Shown in pieces: positions 1 through 7,060 of a stretch of 64,000 nucleotides of DNA; the stretch's first letter is position 1, and every line of letters starts with the position of its first letter. The translations under genes and the position numbers were made by a program. The notes beneath the pieces were generated by a model that saw nothing but the letters and a program-made list of their open reading frames with translations, made no database searches and was not told the origin of the DNA. The DNA comes from Acinetobacter colistiniresistens (GTDB taxonomy: Bacteria > Pseudomonadota > Gammaproteobacteria > Pseudomonadales > Moraxellaceae): contig NZ_KE340378.1 in assembly GCF_000413935.1 (NCBI RefSeq), positions 216,627 to 280,626 of the forward strand. Direction: 5' to 3'.

Positions 1-135
1 GCTTGTCGAAGCCATTGTGTGACAATATACTCCTATGGACTAACTTATACTGAACTTGCACAAATTATGTTATGTAACGTATGTAAAAAGTTGAAATTGT
101 TAAAAAATAGGATAACTAAAAATGCAACCGACTGA
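1..135 (+). other. open frame running in from the left edge
   Basis: Frame 1 is open from the first base to a TGA at 133-135, giving about 44 residues with three cysteines. This could be the 3' end of a gene that begins outside the window, but an AT-rich stretch of this length can be open by chance. I see no homology I can name. The next gene's natural ATG (122) would overlap it by 14 bases. Confidence 0.15.
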
Positions 136-241
136 ATTAAAATAATTACCAGACTGGTTATTAGAACAGTTACCCCAAATAACTGAACCAGCAATTTTAT
201 CACTGCGAGATACGAAACTTGTCGTCACTTACCCTGATCGT

Positions 242-868
242 ATGGAAGCAATTCACGAAAGCTTAAAAGACGTACAACACCAGATCCATCATGTCAAACC
301 TACAGATTTACAGATTCTACCAGAGGTTTATCAATATTTTGGTGAGGATAAAGAGAATGGTTGCCTATTTTTTAAAACCTCTGAGCATCTTTCTAGTAGT
401 TTGTTTTCCTACACCGATCAAAATAAATTTGAGCATTTACAATCTGCTTTACAGACTGCCTTTGAAAATGAGCAAGCATATCTCGCAAATCCAACGGACT
501 TTTTAACTGCCTATCATTTTATTGATACACACCCAGCTTTTTGGACGGTTATTGGCGATGTACCATCATGGCACTGGAATACATGGGGGCATTGCCAAAA
601 TGTTTATCACGGTGCATATAATGATGAAGATGATGGGAAATTAGTGATTTATTTAGAGACTGGCTCACATCTCAATAAAGTAGAAGATAGTGGTAAATTA
701 TACCAAGAGCATTATCATGATTATCGTTTAGATGTTTGGGCAGATACGTTTGAACAGGCGTTTATCAAGTTGGCGGCAATGGTGTATAAGTTTTTTGACC
801 ATCAAGGTGTTGAGCGTCCAGATGTGCCACATATAAAACCAGCATGGGTTCTGGAGCTTGATGAATGA
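242..868 (+). CDS. hypothetical protein with disrupted 5' end
   Basis: 208 residues from the first ATG after the last in-frame stop. I do not recognise the family; it is acidic, rich in aromatic and His residues (for example WHWNTWGH near residue 110), with no signal peptide or membrane segment, so probably cytosolic. The same frame extends upstream through 40 codons to an ATG at 122 that has a good ribosome binding site (AGGA at 109-112), interrupted only by TAA at 143-145 (codon 8). The ATG at 242 has no visible Shine-Dalgarno. The natural product was therefore probably about 248 residues and the gene is either a recent nonsense pseudogene or is read from an internal start. It lies in accessory DNA and might be an immunity or cargo protein, but nothing proves that. 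Confidence 0.55.
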   Translation: MEAIHESLKDVQHQIHHVKPTDLQILPEVYQYFGEDKENGCLFFKTSEHLSSSLFSYTDQNKFEHLQSALQTAFENEQAYLANPTDFLTAYHFIDTHPAFWTVIGDVPSWHWNTWGHCQNVYHGAYNDEDDGKLVIYLETGSHLNKVEDSGKLYQEHYHDYRLDVWADTFEQAFIKLAAMVYKFFDHQGVERPDVPHIKPAWVLELDE

Positions 869-1061
869 ATTGCAGAATTTAAAAAAATGGAAAGATGAGG
901 AGAGCTGTGAGTATTCACTATTAGGGGGACGTCCACGAGTTGTTAAAGTATGTCGTTTAAAACATCTGCCAGCTTTTGACCATTCTTACGATCAATTAAA
1001 CGTGCTGACATACCAAATTCATTTGGACCACTGTAATCAGCTAAAAGTGTATCTCCAATAA
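861..1061 (+). CDS. short overlapping ORF, possible gene remnant
   Basis: The ATG at 861 overlaps the end of the preceding gene by 8 bases, the geometry of a translationally coupled downstream gene. Only the first 30 or so codons are free; the rest runs antisense through the 3' end of the HAD gene (943-1563), so the natural C-terminus appears to be lost. This suggests a two-gene unit whose second gene was truncated when the HAD segment arrived. It may equally be a chance ORF. Confidence 0.2.
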   Translation: MNELQNLKKWKDEESCEYSLLGGRPRVVKVCRLKHLPAFDHSYDQLNVLTYQIHLDHCNQLKVYLQ

Positions 1062-1563
1062 ACAAAATGTCTTTGGCATGACATTGTAATTTATCAATTA
1101 AATATTGATAAATTTGTGACTCTGGTTTAATTGCTCCAACCCCATAACTCCAAGCATAAGCATCAAGAGAAGGTAAAAATGAAGAAACAACTTTTCCATA
1201 TGGCATAGCTAAATTTGAGCATAATGCTAATCTGAATCCCAATTTTTTTAATTCTTCCAAAGTTGATAAGGTATCTTCATACAGTCTAATAGAGCGTAAC
1301 TCTTCATCTAAATCATGCTCAAGTTCTTGCAGAAATTGGTCTGGAATATTTACTGCTAATCGCTTTGCAAGCTCTGCCAAATTTAAATTGTGGGACATAA
1401 TAAATTTGGCATCATCAGGTTTTGGTTGTCGCCCATTTTCTTTTAGCCATTTCATTAATTTTCTATATGGGGAACGTCTTTCCCCTATCTTCACAAGTGT
1501 GCCAAATACGTCAAAAACAATGACTGAAGGCTCAATATGGCCTGCTTTTATAAATGATTCCAT
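943..1563 (-). CDS. HAD-superfamily hydrolase
   Basis: 206 residues with the four HAD motifs in order: motif I FDVFGTLV (nucleophile Asp18), motif II CSN near residue 117, motif III Lys in KPES, and motif IV GDTLLAD with the two metal-binding aspartates. The cap between motifs I and II is helical, as in the haloacid-dehalogenase / phosphatase subfamily. It should be a soluble Mg-dependent phosphatase or dehalogenase-type enzyme; the substrate cannot be read from the sequence. It stands alone, antisense to its neighbours, inside accessory DNA, and its 3' end overlaps a truncated ORF on the other strand. Family call is firm, specificity unknown. Confidence 0.85.
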   Translation of the reverse strand: MESFIKAGHIEPSVIVFDVFGTLVKIGERRSPYRKLMKWLKENGRQPKPDDAKFIMSHNLNLAELAKRLAVNIPDQFLQELEHDLDEELRSIRLYEDTLSTLEELKKLGFRLALCSNLAMPYGKVVSSFLPSLDAYAWSYGVGAIKPESQIYQYLIDKLQCHAKDILFIGDTLLADYSGPNEFGMSARLIDRKNGQKLADVLNDIL

Positions 1564-1635
1564 ATTTTGACAACCAATTAAATTGAATTTTACTTTTTGT
1601 TGAGATTACCATAAGAGGGATTGCTATAAAAAATT

Positions 1636-1660
1636 AAGGGAGATATTTGATATCTCCCTT
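1636..1660 (-). terminator. Rho-independent terminator of the 88-aa gene
   Basis: Perfect inverted repeat with 11-bp arms (AAGGGAGATAT / ATATCTCCCTT) and a 3-nt loop. On the minus strand it follows the stop at 1669 and is followed by a T-rich run. Confidence 0.75.
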
Positions 1661-1668
1661 TGATTATT

Positions 1669-1935
1669 TTATTCACTGAAATTTGCAAACATAATTTTAG
1701 GGAAATTTTTCATAAAGTGGCGTCTAACATGATTGAAGTCACTCAGATCATGTTGATTTTTTTCAAAATAATTCACCCAGGCTAAAGTCGCATCTTGGTC
1801 ATTTAAGTTGGGGTTAACATTCAGAAACAAAGCTAAATCAAATGTACGGTCAATATTAAACTCTTTGATTAGTGCAACAGCAGTTGAACGAACTTCCTCT
1901 GAAACAGAGAATTTTGGAGAAAAGTAGTTATTCAT
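1669..1935 (-). CDS. hypothetical 88-aa protein
   Basis: Small soluble, mildly acidic protein ending in MFANFSE; no recognised domain, signal peptide or membrane segment. It is divergently transcribed from the HTH gene at 2097, and the 161-bp spacer carries two copies of a palindromic operator, so the HTH protein probably controls both genes. A strong terminator directly follows. The arrangement resembles a small regulated cargo or conflict module (regulator plus one effector), but the sequence gives no biochemical hint. Start ATG at 1935 has an AAGGAA-type Shine-Dalgarno just upstream. Confidence 0.6.
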   Translation of the reverse strand: MNNYFSPKFSVSEEVRSTAVALIKEFNIDRTFDLALFLNVNPNLNDQDATLAWVNYFEKNQHDLSDFNHVRRHFMKNFPKIMFANFSE

Positions 1936-2004
1936 AGCTGAACTTCCTTAAAAAACTATATAATGAAATTTAGAACGGCTAATTTGTTTTTTAATAAAAC
2001 AATA

Positions 2005-2021
2005 TAACCTGCTGTAGGTTA
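2005..2021. promoter_or_regulatory. palindromic operator, copy 1
   Basis: TAACCT-GCTGT-AGGTTA, perfect 6-bp arms around a 5-bp spacer, between the divergent genes 1669-1935 and 2097-2306. Copy 2 lies 52 bp further (centre to centre), about five helical turns, so dimers bound at both sites would face the same side of the DNA. Confidence 0.65.
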
Positions 2022-2053
2022 AATTAGCATGTAGAGAGTTATTTATCAAGTTG

Positions 2054-2076
2054 AATTAACCTGCTGTAGGTTAATT
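2054..2076. promoter_or_regulatory. palindromic operator, copy 2
   Basis: AATTAACCT-GCTGT-AGGTTAATT: the same core as copy 1 but with 9-bp perfect arms. It ends 20 bp before the start of the HTH gene, so occupancy would block that gene's promoter; probable autoregulatory site. Confidence 0.65.
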
Positions 2077-2096
2077 TTTTTAATTTAAAGGTTGTT

Positions 2097-2306
2097 ATGA
2101 TTAGATGTAGGTTGTCAAATTTGATGGGTGAGCGAAAAATTTTAAAGCTAAGTGAGGTAGCTCAAGCGACTGGTATCAATCGTAATACGCTAACAAGCCT
2201 TTACTATGATCGTGCAGTACGAATTGAACTTTCAGTCGCTGATACCTTATGTAAATATTTTAATTGTAATATGCAAGATTTATTTGAATACAGCGAAGGC
2301 TCGTAA
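2097..2306 (+). CDS. small Cro/C1-type HTH regulator
   Basis: 69 residues that are almost entirely one helix-turn-helix domain: the segment LSEVAQATGINRNTLTSLY (about 20-38) is the HTH, followed by two short helices and an acidic tail. This matches the short XRE / YozG-like regulators common in prophages and islands. It has no effector domain, so it is most likely a dedicated local repressor. The two palindromes just upstream are the obvious candidate operators, and the divergent 88-aa gene the candidate target. Confidence 0.75.
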   Translation: MIRCRLSNLMGERKILKLSEVAQATGINRNTLTSLYYDRAVRIELSVADTLCKYFNCNMQDLFEYSEGS

Positions 2307-2331
2307 AGCAGGGAACTAAGTGGTTCATAAT

Positions 2332-2353
2332 TTATTTTTAAATTTAAAAATAA
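2332..2353. terminator. AT-only palindrome after the HTH gene
   Basis: A 22-bp perfect palindrome of A and T only, 26 bp after the stop at 2306. It has no GC stem, so it is a weak terminator candidate between two convergent genes. Confidence 0.3.
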
Positions 2354-2376
2354 TCTAGAATCAGCAAAGTTTTATG

Positions 2377-2802
2377 TTAGTGATAGCTTAAATTTTGATT
2401 GATATATTTTTTTGCTAAAAATCTAGCATAAACTCTAACTGGACAAAAAATTAAAAGACATAAAATTAATGTTGACATTAATGGGATCAAAGGCTCCATT
2501 AAATTATGTTTCTGAAACATAATACCCGCAAAATTTGGTAAACGTCCCATAATGAAATAGAATCCACCGATTACTAAGGTAGAGATTACCCAACAAATTG
2601 CGATAGAATGTTTTTGATAGCGAAAAAATGTCTGTTTACGGAATGATGAGATACATTGATTACAATAAGGAAATCTCTGATAGTCTTCATAAGAAAGCAT
2701 CCCATCACCATTTTTACATGGTAATGAGTGATTAATTGTTAAATTGCCACCACATACATTGCCTGTATTTGAATGACCGACAGAAACAGAATTATTTGTC
2801 AT
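2377..2802 (-). CDS. zinc-ribbon-like two-TM membrane protein
   Basis: 141 residues. The N-terminus carries a Gly/Asn/Ser motif (VGHSNTGNVCGGNL, about 8-21), followed by a cysteine set with C29 and the pair YCNQC near 46-50 that looks like a small zinc ribbon. Two hydrophobic segments (about 66-90 and 103-125) then predict an inner-membrane protein. The start lies 15 bp after the stop of the XRE gene, so the two are cotranscribed, and the same Gly/Asn motif ends the XRE protein. Such paired tags hint that the two proteins interact or derive from a common repeat. I do not recognise a named family. Confidence 0.6.
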   Translation of the reverse strand: MTNNSVSVGHSNTGNVCGGNLTINHSLPCKNGDGMLSYEDYQRFPYCNQCISSFRKQTFFRYQKHSIAICWVISTLVIGGFYFIMGRLPNFAGIMFQKHNLMEPLIPLMSTLILCLLIFCPVRVYARFLAKKYINQNLSYH

Positions 2803-2817
2803 AAGAATCCTAGCTAT

Positions 2818-3201
2818 TTATTTAAGAGTTATATCTCTTCCTGCAACATTCCCAGTATTTGAGTCACCGACCGTAACAATATTACCCTTAGGTGGTTCTG
2901 GAGTATTTTGAGTTAATAACCCCGCCAAGATATGTCTTTGTACAGTTTCTGGTGCTTGCCGAAATAATTCAATCAGCATTTTTTCTTGTGTTGTCACACT
3001 TAAAGACTCTCTTTTTCCTGTTAAAACGTAATTAATATCAAAGCCTAATTCCGTAAGTTTAGCAAGATACTCTGCATCTGGAGAGCGTTTGCCATTTTCA
3101 TAATTAGACTGTGTAGGAATTGCTACACCAACAAATTCAGCTACATCTTTTGCTTTTAAATTCAACCTATTACGTTCTTCTGTTAAAAAAATCTTATTCA
3201 C
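2818..3201 (-). CDS. XRE-family (phage-repressor-like) regulator
   Basis: 127 residues. The N-terminal HTH spans about residues 6-60 (LKAKDVAEFVGVAIPTQSNY, then ENGKRSPDAEYLAKL) and continues into GFDINYVLTG, the usual end of this phage-type HTH family. A helical linker leads to a C-terminal tag, VTVGDSNTGNVAGRDITLK. The downstream membrane protein starts with a related motif. A 16-bp palindrome lies 24 bp upstream of the start and is the likely autoregulatory operator. It probably represses its own two-gene operon; whether the membrane protein modulates it, as in anti-repressor systems, is a guess. Confidence 0.8.
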   Translation of the reverse strand: MNKIFLTEERNRLNLKAKDVAEFVGVAIPTQSNYENGKRSPDAEYLAKLTELGFDINYVLTGKRESLSVTTQEKMLIELFRQAPETVQRHILAGLLTQNTPEPPKGNIVTVGDSNTGNVAGRDITLK

Positions 3202-3225
3202 TTGAATAAATCCTGTTGATTTAAG

Positions 3226-3241
3226 TTAATCGAACGATTAA
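3226..3241. promoter_or_regulatory. palindromic operator upstream of the XRE gene
   Basis: TTAATCG-AA-CGATTAA, perfect 7-bp arms, immediately upstream of the minus-strand XRE gene. Size and position fit an autoregulatory site for a C1-type dimer. Confidence 0.55.
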
Positions 3242-3317
3242 TATTAATTTGTTAGCGATACTTACATAGTGTAACACGCTCGAGATAATCATGAACTAAC
3301 ACGCAAGGGTAAACGAT

Positions 3318-3506
3318 ATGAAAGGAAAGCCATTCTTGGTTCGGCTACCGAATCCTGAAATTCGTGAGGCTTATCAACGATATTGTTCAGATCATTTAAG
3401 AAGTCTTGATGCACAGTCTTCAGTACTGATTATGAGAGAACTTAAAATCCAAGGCTATTTGAATGATTTGTCAAGTATAAATCAAAAAATGCTACAAAAG
3501 AGATAG
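3318..3506 (+). CDS. putative ribbon-helix-helix (Arc-like) protein
   Basis: 62 residues, basic. A short beta-like segment (PFLVRLPNPEIREAYQ, about 5-20) is followed by a helix-turn-helix stretch (RSLDAQSSVLIMRELK) that has the layout of Arc/CopG ribbon-helix-helix proteins, where the first strand binds the major groove and RSLxAE-like residues start helix B. It would act as a dimeric DNA-binding protein. It sits just upstream of the recombinase module and may be its regulator or excision helper. The fold assignment rests on pattern only. Confidence 0.5.
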   Translation: MKGKPFLVRLPNPEIREAYQRYCSDHLRSLDAQSSVLIMRELKIQGYLNDLSSINQKMLQKR

Positions 3507-3560
3507 ATGCAGTGGACTAAATTTTAAAATTAATTATTTTCATTTGGCAAAAAGTATAAA

Positions 3561-3582
3561 AGCCCATGCGGGAACATGAGCT
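3561..3582 (+). terminator. terminator-like hairpin before the recombinase module
   Basis: AGCCCATG / CATGAGCT stem with one mismatch and a 6-nt loop, followed by CTCTT. It lies between the 62-aa gene and recombinase 1. The next bases hold another dyad, AATGTCT (3589-3595) / AGACATT (3608-3614), which could be a recombinase arm site. Confidence 0.4.
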
Positions 3583-3669
3583 CTTATGAATGTCTTCATT
3601 GCTGATCAGACATTTGTATTTTGATGAATAGGGGCATTTTTGTCAATCCTATCTCAAGATCACTTTTTG

Positions 3670-3692
3670 CCTGTTTTTTAATAAACAGGAGG
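3670..3692 (+). promoter_or_regulatory. hairpin overlapping the Shine-Dalgarno of recombinase 1
   Basis: CCTGTTT (3670-3676) pairs with AAACAGG (3683-3689), and the last bases of the stem are the first bases of the AGGAGG ribosome binding site (3687-3692) of the gene starting at 3699. Folding would hide part of the site, which suggests that recombinase translation is held low. Confidence 0.45.
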
Positions 3693-3698
3693 CTCAAA

Positions 3699-5126
3699 AT
3701 GAGCACTAAACTTAAAAATGGTCAGTCACGTTACCAGTCTAAAGCCAAAGTTGTGACCATTAAAAAATTTCAGTTATCGACGTTGAGAAAGGCAACTGAT
3801 CGTTTAAATGATGCAGCATTCGAAAAACATGGTGATGTGTATCTTGAATTCCCTGTAATTATTCAGGGAGATGGCAGCCCTTCTGAAGTTTTTAATCTGT
3901 ATTTGCTGAAAAAACTTGAGCAAACAATACAGTATGATTTTAAAACATTTGCATCTATTGCGAATCAGTTGGTTGATTTTCAGCGTTTTTTAGAAGATGA
4001 GCAACTGGACTGTTTGAAGTTCCACAAACTAAAACAGTCAAATGCGATTTTTAAATATCGTGCTCGTTTGATTGAGCAAGCGAATGTGGGCTTAATTGAG
4101 GCAAGCTCTGCACGTGGTCGAATTAATGCAGTGGTGAACTTTTACCGATTTCTCGTTACAGAAGATTTGATCGATCACCAACGTTATGGACTTCCTTTCC
4201 AAGATGTTTACAAATACATTGCGGTGGATAATGAGTTTGGCGCACGTCGAAAAATGGCAATTAAGTCACATGATCTTGCAATTCATGTTCCTGCTAAAGC
4301 CCAAAACTCTGAAGCGATTGTCGATGGTGGTGAGTTAAGTCCACTGACCGTTGAAGAACAAACAATCATACTAAAAGCATTGCGGAAGTCATCACGTGAA
4401 TATCAGTTGATGTTTTATCTTGCATTGTTTACAGGCGCCCGTTTACAAACGATTTGTACTTTACGAATCAAAAACTTAATTGGTTGTGAGCCTGATGGTC
4501 ATGGCTTTATTCGTCTGCCAGTTGGGGCGGGTACAGGCATTGATACCAAATTTCAAAAACCAATGACGCTGCTAATCCCGAATTGGTTAGTACAAGACCT
4601 GAAAGTTTATATCAATAGTGAGCAAGCGCGTCTGCGTAGACAAAAGTCAAACTATGGCGACTCGGATGAAAACTATGTGTTTCTCACAAAGCTTGGTACA
4701 CCTTTTTACACAAGCAAAGCCGAACAGCAAGAACTGACCGAGGAAATCAAAGCTTCTGACTCGTTTAGCTCAAAACTTAAACTTTATGAAGGTGAAGCAG
4801 TACGCAGCTATTTAAAGGTCGTGCTATTACCCGAAATTCGATTGATTGATCCACAATTTAAAAGTTTTAAATTCCACGACTTACGTGCCAGTTTTGGTAT
4901 GAATTTGCTCGAAAGTCAGTTACAGCATTTGCCAGATGGGCATTCTGCTATGACCGCTGTTGAGTATGTGCAAGCTCGTATGGGACATCGTAACATCAGC
5001 ACGACTTTACAGTATTTGAATTATAAATCACGATTGCAATGGCGCAGTAAAATTCAGCATGAGTATGAATCAAGCTTAATGAAATACGTGATGTCTTCTG
5101 TCAATTTAGCGGGAGAATTGTCATGA
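3699..5126 (+). CDS. tyrosine recombinase 1 (complete catalytic set)
   Basis: 475 residues. The ATG at 3699 is chosen because AGGAGG lies 6 bp upstream; an earlier TTG at 3621 has no site. The C-terminal catalytic domain has box I TGARLQTI (Arg248), HDLR (His393, Arg396), MGHRN (His430) and the nucleophile Tyr439 in LQYLNY, so it should be an active DNA strand-exchange enzyme. The N-terminal half holds a SAM-like core-binding domain (about 60-190). An insertion of about 100 residues between box I and HxxR makes it longer than typical XerC/D enzymes, as in Tn554 or GMT-type integrases. It overlaps the next gene by 4 bp. Confidence 0.85.
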   Translation: MSTKLKNGQSRYQSKAKVVTIKKFQLSTLRKATDRLNDAAFEKHGDVYLEFPVIIQGDGSPSEVFNLYLLKKLEQTIQYDFKTFASIANQLVDFQRFLEDEQLDCLKFHKLKQSNAIFKYRARLIEQANVGLIEASSARGRINAVVNFYRFLVTEDLIDHQRYGLPFQDVYKYIAVDNEFGARRKMAIKSHDLAIHVPAKAQNSEAIVDGGELSPLTVEEQTIILKALRKSSREYQLMFYLALFTGARLQTICTLRIKNLIGCEPDGHGFIRLPVGAGTGIDTKFQKPMTLLIPNWLVQDLKVYINSEQARLRRQKSNYGDSDENYVFLTKLGTPFYTSKAEQQELTEEIKASDSFSSKLKLYEGEAVRSYLKVVLLPEIRLIDPQFKSFKFHDLRASFGMNLLESQLQHLPDGHSAMTAVEYVQARMGHRNISTTLQYLNYKSRLQWRSKIQHEYESSLMKYVMSSVNLAGELS

Positions 5127-7060
5127 ATTTTAGACGCTCTCCGATTTTTGTGCATATCTCAGATATCAACAAACAAATTAATGAGCATGAGCGACTTGTT
5201 CTCGTCTGCAAAGATAAGACAGCTTCTTTTGCTTTTAAGACATTTGACATTGGAACTCTGTTTTATCGTAAAAGAGTATCTAGCGAGGTTTTGTCAGAAC
5301 AACAGTTATCTGCATCTTTTGATGAAAAAAGACGTTATTTTTTGCAGTGTTTAACGGACTATTTGTTGCAAATGAGCGGATCAGATTTGTCAAAAGGCCT
5401 CTTTTACTACACTAGTAAAATGTTTCTAGATTATGTGGATTTGCAAAAGAAAAATTTTGATTTATCAAATCAAGACACTGTGATTGATGCGTATCGTCGT
5501 TACAGCAAATATTTAGTTGATCGCACTTTGCTTGCAGATACTGATGAAGAAAACCTGGCTGCACATACAGCAAAGCAATATCAGCGTAATGCAGCGAAGT
5601 TAATCGCATATGTATTTGACTGTCATGAAATTGATATTGTTAGTCAAGCGATGCAAGTACAGTCTCAGCGTTATGATGTGCCTGTTTTACCGATCGCAGA
5701 ACAAGATCATCAAAAAACTTATGCAACTTTGTTAAATGTCTTTCTTGAAATTTATCGTATTGTTGTACAAGAAAATGAATTTCCTGCGCATTTTCAATCC
5801 GTGGATGAGGAAAACTTCTATTTTTACTCGAACTTTCATCATCAAACTGAGAAACAACATATTCAGTTTGATGTACAGAGTTATTTAGCCAAATATCCAG
5901 TTATTCCAGCCCTTCCCAAAATGCTGGCTGATTTTGAGTTAGAAGAAGATAGTGAGCATCGAAAACGTGTACGTGAAAATCGTAATCAAGCGATCCGTAA
6001 ACTTGAAGAACGCAACAAAGATAAGCGGCATTTAGAGCGTGAAAGACTTGCATCCTATGGCCTGACCATCGGCATGCTGTTATTTATTGCTCAAACAGGG
6101 GCTAATTTAGATACAGCTCAACAGTTACAACTTGATACGATGGAAATCCTACCGAGTACACAAGGCCGACGCTTTTCAGGAACGAAAAATCGTGCAGGAG
6201 GCAAGACAGTACGGCCAGAGTTTGGAGTTAAATTTGAGCCGATTTTTAGAAAAATTTTAGAACTTCGCACTTGGTATATTCAAGATGAGCCATGTGATTT
6301 TGTCTTTCCATTGCGCAACGAAATTCAGCAATTGGGACCTGTAAGCAACGGCAGATTACAATTAATAAAAAAATTTTTACAGCGTATTTTTCCGAAAATG
6401 GCCTGGATCAAACCACAGCAGTGGCGCAAGCATGTTAGCAGTCAATATGTTGAATTGAGCGATGGCGATTTATTGCTTGAAGTCGAAAAAATGGGACACT
6501 CACTCGATACTGCGAAGAAAAACTACAGTCGAACTTCATTTAAAGATGCAAGCCAGCAAATTTCTCAATTCTTTTATGAGTTGCGGGACGTTGCAGTTTC
6601 ACAAACTCGAACTGTCGAACGTATTGCTGTGCAAATGTTAGATGAAACTGTTGATGTTCAGACCTTACCTGTTGGTGCATGTGTGACAGCAACGCCACAG
6701 CCTGAAAAAGCAATGGGTTTTACTGTACAAGCCCCAACTCCAAACTGTCAGCAATTTGAGCACTGTTTATTTTGCCAGCATTATGCAGTCCATGCCGATG
6801 ATGAAGATGTGCGCAAACTTTTATCACTGAAAAGTTTGCTTGGCTACGTTAAGCAAAAAGCTACGGATTTGATTAAATGGGAGTCACAATTCGGTGTGGT
6901 TTTACATCGAATTGACGAAGTACTTAACGATTTATCAGATACTTATGAAAATTTACGTGATCGTATTTTTTCAATTCAAGAAGAAGTAGAAAGCGGTGAT
7001 TTACATGCGTATTGGCTGAATCATTTTGAATTGCTAATTGATTTGGGGTGGATATCATGA
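5123..7060 (+). CDS. tyrosine-recombinase-like protein 2 (partly degenerate)
   Basis: 645 residues, starting in an ATGA overlap with recombinase 1. The C-terminal half resembles the catalytic domain but box I reads TGANLDT (Asn328 instead of Arg) and the HxxR box reads QQWR (Gln in place of His, Arg435 kept); MGHS (His459) and Tyr468 remain with the same 9-residue spacing as in recombinase 1. It is therefore probably not a standard recombinase and may serve as a DNA-binding or targeting partner. The last 130 residues carry a CxxxxxCxxC cluster (NCQQFEHCLFC) followed by coiled-coil helices. Function in transposition is inferred from the operon. Confidence 0.7.
   Translation: MNFRRSPIFVHISDINKQINEHERLVLVCKDKTASFAFKTFDIGTLFYRKRVSSEVLSEQQLSASFDEKRRYFLQCLTDYLLQMSGSDLSKGLFYYTSKMFLDYVDLQKKNFDLSNQDTVIDAYRRYSKYLVDRTLLADTDEENLAAHTAKQYQRNAAKLIAYVFDCHEIDIVSQAMQVQSQRYDVPVLPIAEQDHQKTYATLLNVFLEIYRIVVQENEFPAHFQSVDEENFYFYSNFHHQTEKQHIQFDVQSYLAKYPVIPALPKMLADFELEEDSEHRKRVRENRNQAIRKLEERNKDKRHLERERLASYGLTIGMLLFIAQTGANLDTAQQLQLDTMEILPSTQGRRFSGTKNRAGGKTVRPEFGVKFEPIFRKILELRTWYIQDEPCDFVFPLRNEIQQLGPVSNGRLQLIKKFLQRIFPKMAWIKPQQWRKHVSSQYVELSDGDLLLEVEKMGHSLDTAKKNYSRTSFKDASQQISQFFYELRDVAVSQTRTVERIAVQMLDETVDVQTLPVGACVTATPQPEKAMGFTVQAPTPNCQQFEHCLFCQHYAVHADDEDVRKLLSLKSLLGYVKQKATDLIKWESQFGVVLHRIDEVLNDLSDTYENLRDRIFSIQEEVESGDLHAYWLNHFELLIDLGWIS

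Noticed and set aside
2097..3201. complete prophage regulatory region
   Set aside because: There are repressor-like genes but no phage replication, structural or lysis genes in the window.
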